Shown: positions 58,575 through 64,000 of the stretch, in pieces
How positions within the stretch are numbered: position 1 is the first letter of the stretch
Layout of the letters: each line of letters starts with the position of its first letter
Source: Aphelenchoides besseyi
Lineage: Eukaryota; Nematoda; Chromadorea; Rhabditida; Aphelenchoididae
Assembly (NCBI GenBank): GCA_024699855.1
Contig: JAMPIQ010000002.1
Span: 930,001-994,000 of the forward strand
Direction of reading: 5' to 3'
DNA: 64,000 nt
Program-made: the position numbers and the translations under genes
The notes under the pieces: generated by a model
The model's input: only the letters and a program-made list of their open reading frames with translations
What the model was told of the DNA's origin: nothing
Databases searched by the model: none

Positions 58575-58858
58575 TACTCCTTCCCCGAATAACAATTGAA
58601 TGTACAAAACCACTGGCCATTCCTTTCTATCGTAAACAATTCCCGATACGGTTAGCTTTTGCAATTACTGTCAACAAATCACAGGGTCAAACGTTTGATA
58701 GAATTGGATTAGACTTAACAAACAAAGAATGTTTTAGCCATGGACAGATGTACGTTGCTCTTTCAAGAGTTTCATGTTGGAGCAATGTTAAAGTGAAACT
58801 ATCTGATGCAAAACAAACACGAACCACAAACATTGTGTATCAGAAAGTTCTTGACTGA

Positions 58859-59192
58859 CCTCAATTAACACAAACTTATCGTCTTTACTCGCAGTTTCTC
58901 CTATTTTTGATCAAATAAAAGATTGTTTGAACATTTAAGAAAGATCAAAAAATAGGGTTGAATTTACGCTTTAGGGTTTTTTACGCGGTTCTTCCCTTAA
59001 AAAAAAGAACCACCCATTCAAAGTTGGTCGCCTTGGCGTTGGCGAATGGGCTTTTCACTAAGAACCAACTAAATTGAGTAATGTTGCAGTAATTCTAATT
59101 ACTCAATAAACTGCCAAGTCATCAACACAACTCTAACAACATTTTATTCTCGAACATCACTACAGAAAACCACACACACACAATACCCGGGA
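58859..59192 (+). other. 3' non-coding part of Helitron copy 3
   Basis: Contains two stem-forming stretches: GGTTCTT/AAGAACC at about 58987-59011 and CCCATTC/GAATGGG at about 59012-59050, and later a CA repeat. No gene seen. Confidence 0.45.
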
Positions 59193-59219
59193 GCCGCGGT
59201 AGCGGCGACCAGCCTCTGG
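59193..59219 (+). other. Candidate 3' terminus of Helitron copy 3
   Basis: Stem GCCGC/GCGGC with GGTA loop (59193-59206), then GACC-AGCCT-CTGG and a T. CTGG fits the CTRR rule, and the next base on is the first part of the last exon of a chemoreceptor gene. The position is thus supported both by motif and by the interrupted gene. Confidence 0.6.
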
Positions 59220-60408
59220 TTCTGAAAGAATAAAGGAAAAGACCAAGTCGAGTAAACCTACGGATTCAACACAGGTATCCAATTCAAAATCATGTTAATA
59301 AACGTTCCCATTCCATGAATCTAAATGCAAATTAACGTTGAAGACGTTCAAATGTTACCTCAATCGATGTGAACATCATAACCAACATGATCAGAAGGGG
59401 GATTAAGGCAGTGGCAAATACGGATGCTGTTTGTGTGAACAACAATCGATTCATTTGGTTCTGCAAGTCGTGTCTTTGTACTTATGAGATTTGTTACCTG
59501 AAGTTTTCGTGTTCTTTCCGACATTTCGACTTTCAATTCGTTCAGCTTACGAATTGTTTTGTAAGTAAAATAGCCAATCAAATAACAAATGATACCGTTG
59601 CCGACGACTAAAATCTTCACGTCAACTTGAAAAGATTTTTTGACTCACCAGCTGTCGAGAATATGATTTCCAACATTGGAAGACACTTCTGAAAAACAAC
59701 TGATAATGCGGTTATGGTATTTTAATGCTTACCAGTTCGCCAATAAGTATAGTTGGGTTCGGGGTTGCATTGTTGAAAATGAACGGATTTGACTTCAAAA
59801 AAGTATGATTTGTATACTTATAATCAGAGACTACGAATGCCAATCCAAAAAATGTCCACCAATGGCAAGAGGCAATAAAAGCAGCAACGAAAATTCCAAA
59901 AAGTTTCGGAGCCGTTAATATCTTCTTTCTGAACATTTGCTCTTTCAATAAAATCGAAAAAACTCACTTGCAAATAAGGTACCATCGATAGCCAAATTGA
60001 ATCGGTAAACTTTGAATGCCAAACTGAAACACACGTTTTGGCTTTAATAAACATCCGATTTACCGATAGCTTGAAACTATAAGCCCCGACGAAGATGTAA
60101 TGCCATTGTTTAGGAAAAAGATTAGCTGGCCATCCGAGTATATGCACCCAAAGGTTATGAGTGATCTCGAGATTGTCATGATTGAAAATACCAATCAAAG
60201 TGCACGTATAGTCAACGATACCGTTTAAAACCAAAAGATTCTTATATTCCTAAAAATTGACATCTCTAGTAAGTGCCATTCAACCTACTTTCAGATCCTT
60301 ATTCGTTTCAGTCAACGCCAAATAGATGACAGTTGTGTTTAGAAGTATCGATGTCCCTTCAGCGGCGTAAACACACCAGTGCATCGCAATCAAGAACAAC
60401 AAAGTCAT
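59220..60408 (-). pseudogene. Chemoreceptor gene cut in its last exon by Helitron copy 3
   Basis: Start at 60408 ('MTLLFLIAMHWCVYAAEGTS'). Five or six exons read on with seven-transmembrane character, including 'VEMSERTRKLQ' and 'LIPLLIMLVMMFTSIE'. The frame reaches 'NWIPVLNP', then a donor (GTAGGT, 59261) and a fine acceptor (CTTTATTCTTTCAG, about 59222). After only two exon bases the Helitron end begins. The final TM7 half and cytoplasmic tail are missing; an intact relative is the gene at 1704-2820. Confidence 0.65.
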
Positions 60409-61551
60409 TTTGGAGGGTTAGTTGTGTAAGTTTACGCGTGGGCTCATTTAAATACAAAAAGTTAATCAGACGAACATCTTCGAGGACTTCCAGATTCCAC
60501 GAACACTCACAAATCTTTCATTACAAATTCAATTAAAAATTTCGGTTTGTCGCGAAACAGCCCAAAACTTCACCTGCTCGGATTGTTGCCATTTTCCATT
60601 CAATTAACTGGAATTCTCAATACAACGGTTAACACACTTTTTAATTGCGTCAACAATCCCAGTACTCAATGTGTCGGTTTGTCTTAAAATCCGATTGACA
60701 GTTCAATGTTCTGTGAATTGAACGACCACTGATTATCGTATTGCTTTAACGTTTGAAAGACAAATACACGAATATTAACGACAAACCCAGAAATAAATAC
60801 CAATTTCAATTATTTGTTTATTTTTACTTATTCTGACCGGTCGATGCATCTTTTTCGTCGACATGCTCACTGTTCATGTACTGCAATTAGAATCATTGCT
60901 TTTTCTTTGTGATAATTAGCGGTGATGTGTATGTCTGATAGACCCACGATTATCTTTTGACCTTTCAGACTCTGGAGTAAACGCGTTGTTAGCGTGAATG
61001 AACAAAAACTGAATGCCATTATGGAGTTTGAATTTGCTAATTGAAACTCAAATTACGTTTTTTCACGTTTGTCTACGGTTTTTAGCGTCTCCTTCAGTCA
61101 GATCGATTTTGTTGTCGTTGCCAACTTCTATTGGAAGTGCTTGAAGACGATGGCGAATGACTTTGGCTAGTCGAAATCCTTGTCTGAACGCTGCGAACAC
61201 ATTCACTCGTTGCTAGACGTCCAGATACAGAACACTAAAGTTCTTGTGAACGAATCAATTCATAAGTTTACTGAGTTGAAGGAACCTATGCATTTTGTGT
61301 GTTAACTAAACAATTAGAAGATGAACAGCAATCTTTCGATTCGGGATTCCAAAACCAAATTTTTTGAGCTCTCGGTTGAATTCGGGTGCTAAGTTCACGT
61401 TTTATTTCTAACAACAAATTGGAATGAATGAAAAGATCTCAGTTGTGTAAATTGAAGTCGAGAATCAAAGCTGAAGCTTTTTGGGAAGTAGATTAGAAAT
61501 TTATCGAACGTACAATCTAAAGAGCAAAAAGTTCACGTGAGTTCTTGTACT
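60409..61551. other. Gene-free stretch
   Basis: About 1.1 kb of AT-rich upstream sequence between two receptor genes. No open frame with recognisable content. Confidence 0.45.
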
Positions 61552-62532
61552 TTAGCACACATTTGTAGTTACCGTTACACTCAACACATTAGTTTTGGGC
61601 CATTTTCGACGAATAAGAAACGTGTAGATCAATACTGTCGCGAGTCCATCGACACTGAACATCGTTGGTCCATAAGCTCCTGAATCGAATATTCAATTGG
61701 GATCTCAAAACAACCAACCTAAGAAGTTCCATTGTTGAATACCGACAGCAGAAAAAATCAACCACAACGTGGTTGGAACCACGTTAAACACAAACTCAGT
61801 TGCCGCAGCCAACTTTGCGATTTCATTGGCCTACAAACAGTCAAATGATCTTTTACGTTTTTCTTACTCGTTTTCCAGTTCGTTTCAATGCAACATGTTG
61901 ACGTCGTTGAAGAGCCATTTTGCGAATAAACAAAAGCGCCAAAATCACATTGGTGATCCCGCAAACGGCTTTCGGTATCACGTTGAACAATCCACTCGTC
62001 TTCGTCAAAATACAACCATAGCTAGAACAATCTAAAACGATTCTTGAGAAGAATAGTCGAGAATCGTACCTGTGATTTCTGGCAATGGCAATTCGATGAT
62101 CGGAACAACAACGAAGATAATTAGAACAACCGTAGAAGCACATCCGATTTGTGTTAAAACAAACAAACGAAGTCGATTCGCGTAGTTGGCGGAGAGATGA
62201 AGAAACCGCAAACGTTCCAACAACAAGAAGATGACCGTAATACTCACCGCAGAAAGACAGGAATAGTGAAAGGTTGCAGTCCAGAACAAGGTGCTACTCG
62301 AGTACTCGGTGGCAATGAGTCCAAATTTTTTCATATAAGCGCTGTGCACGATCCCGAACGTACACGTAGAAATCCAGAAGTAAATGTTTACAAGAAAACA
62401 TTGTGAGATTTGATTTCGCAAATTGGTTGTGAAGATTCGATGCAACAAAGTGAAATAGCAGATTAATGCTACGGTGAATGCGAAGAATTGGAACATGTAT
62501 TGACCGCAAATCAAGAGCGAATTCCTGATCAT
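61552..62532 (-). CDS. Seven-transmembrane receptor, nematode chemoreceptor type
   Basis: Four exons: 62532 to about 62070, about 62030-61880, about 61830-61720, about 61670-61552. The first ATG in frame is at 62532. Several hydrophobic spans are clear ('YMFQFFAFTVALICYFTLLH', 'GCASTVVLIIFVVVPIIELP', 'FVFNVVPTTLWLIFSAVGIQ'). 'FLLLERLRFLHLSANYANRL' marks the end of a helix and a basic loop. The pattern differs from the receptors at 1704 and 59220, so this is another subfamily that I cannot name. Probably expressed in sensory neurons, by family habit only. Confidence 0.65.
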
Positions 62533-63363
62533 TTTCACCGAGGACTATTGAGAAGTCAGAAGCGAAATGAAAAAATAGACAGAAAGCACAGCCAATTAAA
62601 TAGGAACACTAAAAGATCATTTCGTCTACAAGTTCAATTTTTCGTGTACAAATTTTTGTAAGAGACATCAAACTTCGCTAAATCTAAAGGTTGCATGAAA
62701 ACTTTTATATTTGGCGTACTTTGTCCCTTGATTCTTTTGATTTGTACGATTCAATTAGGATATAAGTCTCGTGCTCTTCATTATCGGTTGTACGAGCTTG
62801 GAAGCTTATTAACGCTTACGGTCTTTGGGATCCGTGGTCTGGAGTCCAATTGTTTTTGAAAGATCTTATTGTAGTTAATTGGCAAATTAGAAGTTATACT
62901 GAGTCAAAACTCAAGACTTTAATCTCAGGTCTTAGCAGGAAACTTAAAATACACGAACCACGAAAATGGAAACAAGTTGATCGAGACAACAAAGTTAAAG
63001 AGCGAAATATTTGAAAAAAAGTCTAAATTGTGGTGTTTGCAGACTCTTTTACGATCCGAATACTCAACATTAGTTGTTTTAACATAATGAACTATAACAG
63101 CAAATCTAATCAAAGGTGTTTGTCCTAATGAAATTCCTTCCGTCTTCAAAGACCAGATGTCCGAAGCTGACAATTAAACACTAATAGGTAGACTTTTCGT
63201 TTTATCACGAATCTCTCAATTTGCGGACCAAATTATTACCTATGAGTTTAAATAGCTATGCACGTAAGCGGAAGATAAAAGGTAAAACTGTAGAGAGCTA
63301 GCTGGTGAAATCAAGAAAATGTTATGACAAAAAAACAACAGAAGCTTTTTTTAGCTAAGTTTC
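62533..63363. other. Gene-free stretch
   Basis: About 0.8 kb with no supported coding region or RNA gene; A/T runs only. Confidence 0.45.
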
Positions 63364-64000
63364 CTATTTAATACGTTCGGCAAAAGACATTGTCATTTCT
63401 GCGTAATCAAAAGTGACACAAAACTCGGATAAGAACGATATACCAAGTATCACATCAATGTCGGCGAGATAATGCGGATGCTGGAGATCCTGCAAATTAA
63501 GTAATTAGTTAAAAACACCACAAAACGATCAAATCAACACATCGAGCTGATCAACTTTCACTTGTTAGACTTAAATGTTGACTTGACCAACACCACATTG
63601 AGTGATATCTAGTCAATGCTTTTGTATCGTGGTACTGAGCTAAAAACCTTTCTTATGTTTGTCAACCACTTGAAGTTCGAGAATATGCTTGTGAAAATTG
63701 ATCATCTTGACAAGTTGACTTTCATTGAGAAACTTTAAAAAATATTCTGAAGTACCAGTAAATTTAATGAACACGTGTTATTGTCGATTTGTTCATACGT
63801 TAATGCGGTTTTAGAAACCGTCAAATTTCGACCATCAACTGTCAAACTTAATTCCATCGATTGAACACACGGGAAGCTAAACATATGATGGTTTACTTTC
63901 GGGCCATCATATAAACTTATGACACCCAAGTCAACTAATCGATGTATAAATTTTTGAGGTAGATAAATTAGTTCGTTATAATCGACCAAAAGTGCCTAAA
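63364..64000 (-). CDS. Pepsin-like (A1) aspartic protease, 3' part
   Basis: Runs off the right edge. The rightmost exon reads 'LIYLPQKFIHRLVDLG' then 'FPCVQSMELSLTVDGRNLTV' and 'NNTCSLNLL', the C-lobe strand and disulphide Cys pattern of A1 proteases. The last exon (63364-63492, after an ATTTGCAG acceptor) has 'DIDVILGISFLSEFCVTFDY' and ends in 'FAERIK', the usual ILGxxFLxxxxxxFD close. A middle exon (about 63660-63720) is uncertain. Neither catalytic Asp is in the window. Nematode enzymes of this type are usually secreted or lysosomal. Confidence 0.65.

Larger units (their letters stand above)
51256..58858 (+). pseudogene. Helitron transposase (C48-like protease, Rep, helicase), decayed
   Basis: N-terminal basic region with 'RGRPRNTN', then a C48-like protease (52090-52560) with His in 'EVHFTVAIA', Asp in 'EYIDSYHK', Gln in 'TDQQQYDDSSNC' and Cys. 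A Cys segment follows ('IECTNCKAKHFADE'). Rep spans 54245-55160 with HUH 'GLPHVHLL' and 'KYLHKYVFKG'. Helicase spans 56030-58858 with Walker A 'GPGGTGKTFLYR', 'GDEASMI' and, beyond the inserted transposon, 'VNKSQGQTFDRIGLDL'. At least six frame changes are present (for example six A at 55965-55970) plus the insertion after 'GDAKGTEI'. Not functional as it stands. Confidence 0.8.
51256..59219 (+). mobile_element. Helitron copy 3, different family, split by a Tc1-like element
   Basis: Coding region 51256-58858 in several frames and a candidate 3' terminus at 59193-59219. It is clearly diverged from copies 1 and 2. The 5' end was not identified; 51256 is where coding similarity begins. The Tc1-like insertion occupies 57058-58574. 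Confidence 0.55.

Overview
The window looks like nuclear DNA of a free-living or parasitic nematode. Genes are split by many introns of about 40-50 bp with TTTCAG-type acceptors. Several start codons sit just downstream of an unpaired acceptor, as expected for spliced-leader trans-splicing. Chemoreceptor-type 7TM genes are present, and one Tc1-like transposon is complete with both inverted repeats. Species cannot be named from the sequence. Exon joins below were worked out by eye and have no transcript support. Left third (about 1-27.5 kb): a frameshifted transposon-like gene enters from the left edge, then a 7TM chemoreceptor, then a compact block of conserved housekeeping genes. These are IFT52/OSM-6 and VPS72/YL1 (minus), a head-to-head partner that is one continuous gene joining INCENP to an Aurora kinase (plus), and TAF8, a REXO1-type exonuclease and an SFMBT-like MBT/SLED protein. 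The last three lie on the minus strand with gaps of only 113-149 bp and look like a nematode operon. SRP receptor alpha (plus) and Golgi alpha-mannosidase II (plus) follow. Middle (about 27.5-59.2 kb): a mobile-element island whose two edges each cut a chemoreceptor gene. It holds a DNA polymerase B gene of Polinton/Maverick type that stops at polymerase motif A, a zinc-finger protein with three 67-residue repeats, a transposon-like gene of unknown family, and pieces of at least two Helitron families. The Helitron proteins carry an Ulp1/C48-type cysteine protease domain in front of the Rep and helicase domains, seen in three diverged copies. One Helitron is followed by an RPA-like OB-fold gene before a candidate 3' terminal hairpin. 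Another Helitron has a 1,517-bp Tc1-like element inserted in its helicase, with TA target duplication. Right end (59.2-64 kb): a truncated chemoreceptor, another 7TM gene, and the 3' part of a pepsin-like aspartic protease that runs off the edge. The most notable finding is the INCENP-Aurora fusion. The INCENP IN-box and the Aurora glycine-rich loop lie in one uninterrupted exon, and the 14 inferred exons sum to exactly 758 codons. If expressed, this organism encodes the enzymatic core of the chromosomal passenger complex as one polypeptide. A second theme is that the mobile-element genes repeatedly carry single-base frameshifts, mostly in homopolymers, while I saw none in the neighbouring host genes.
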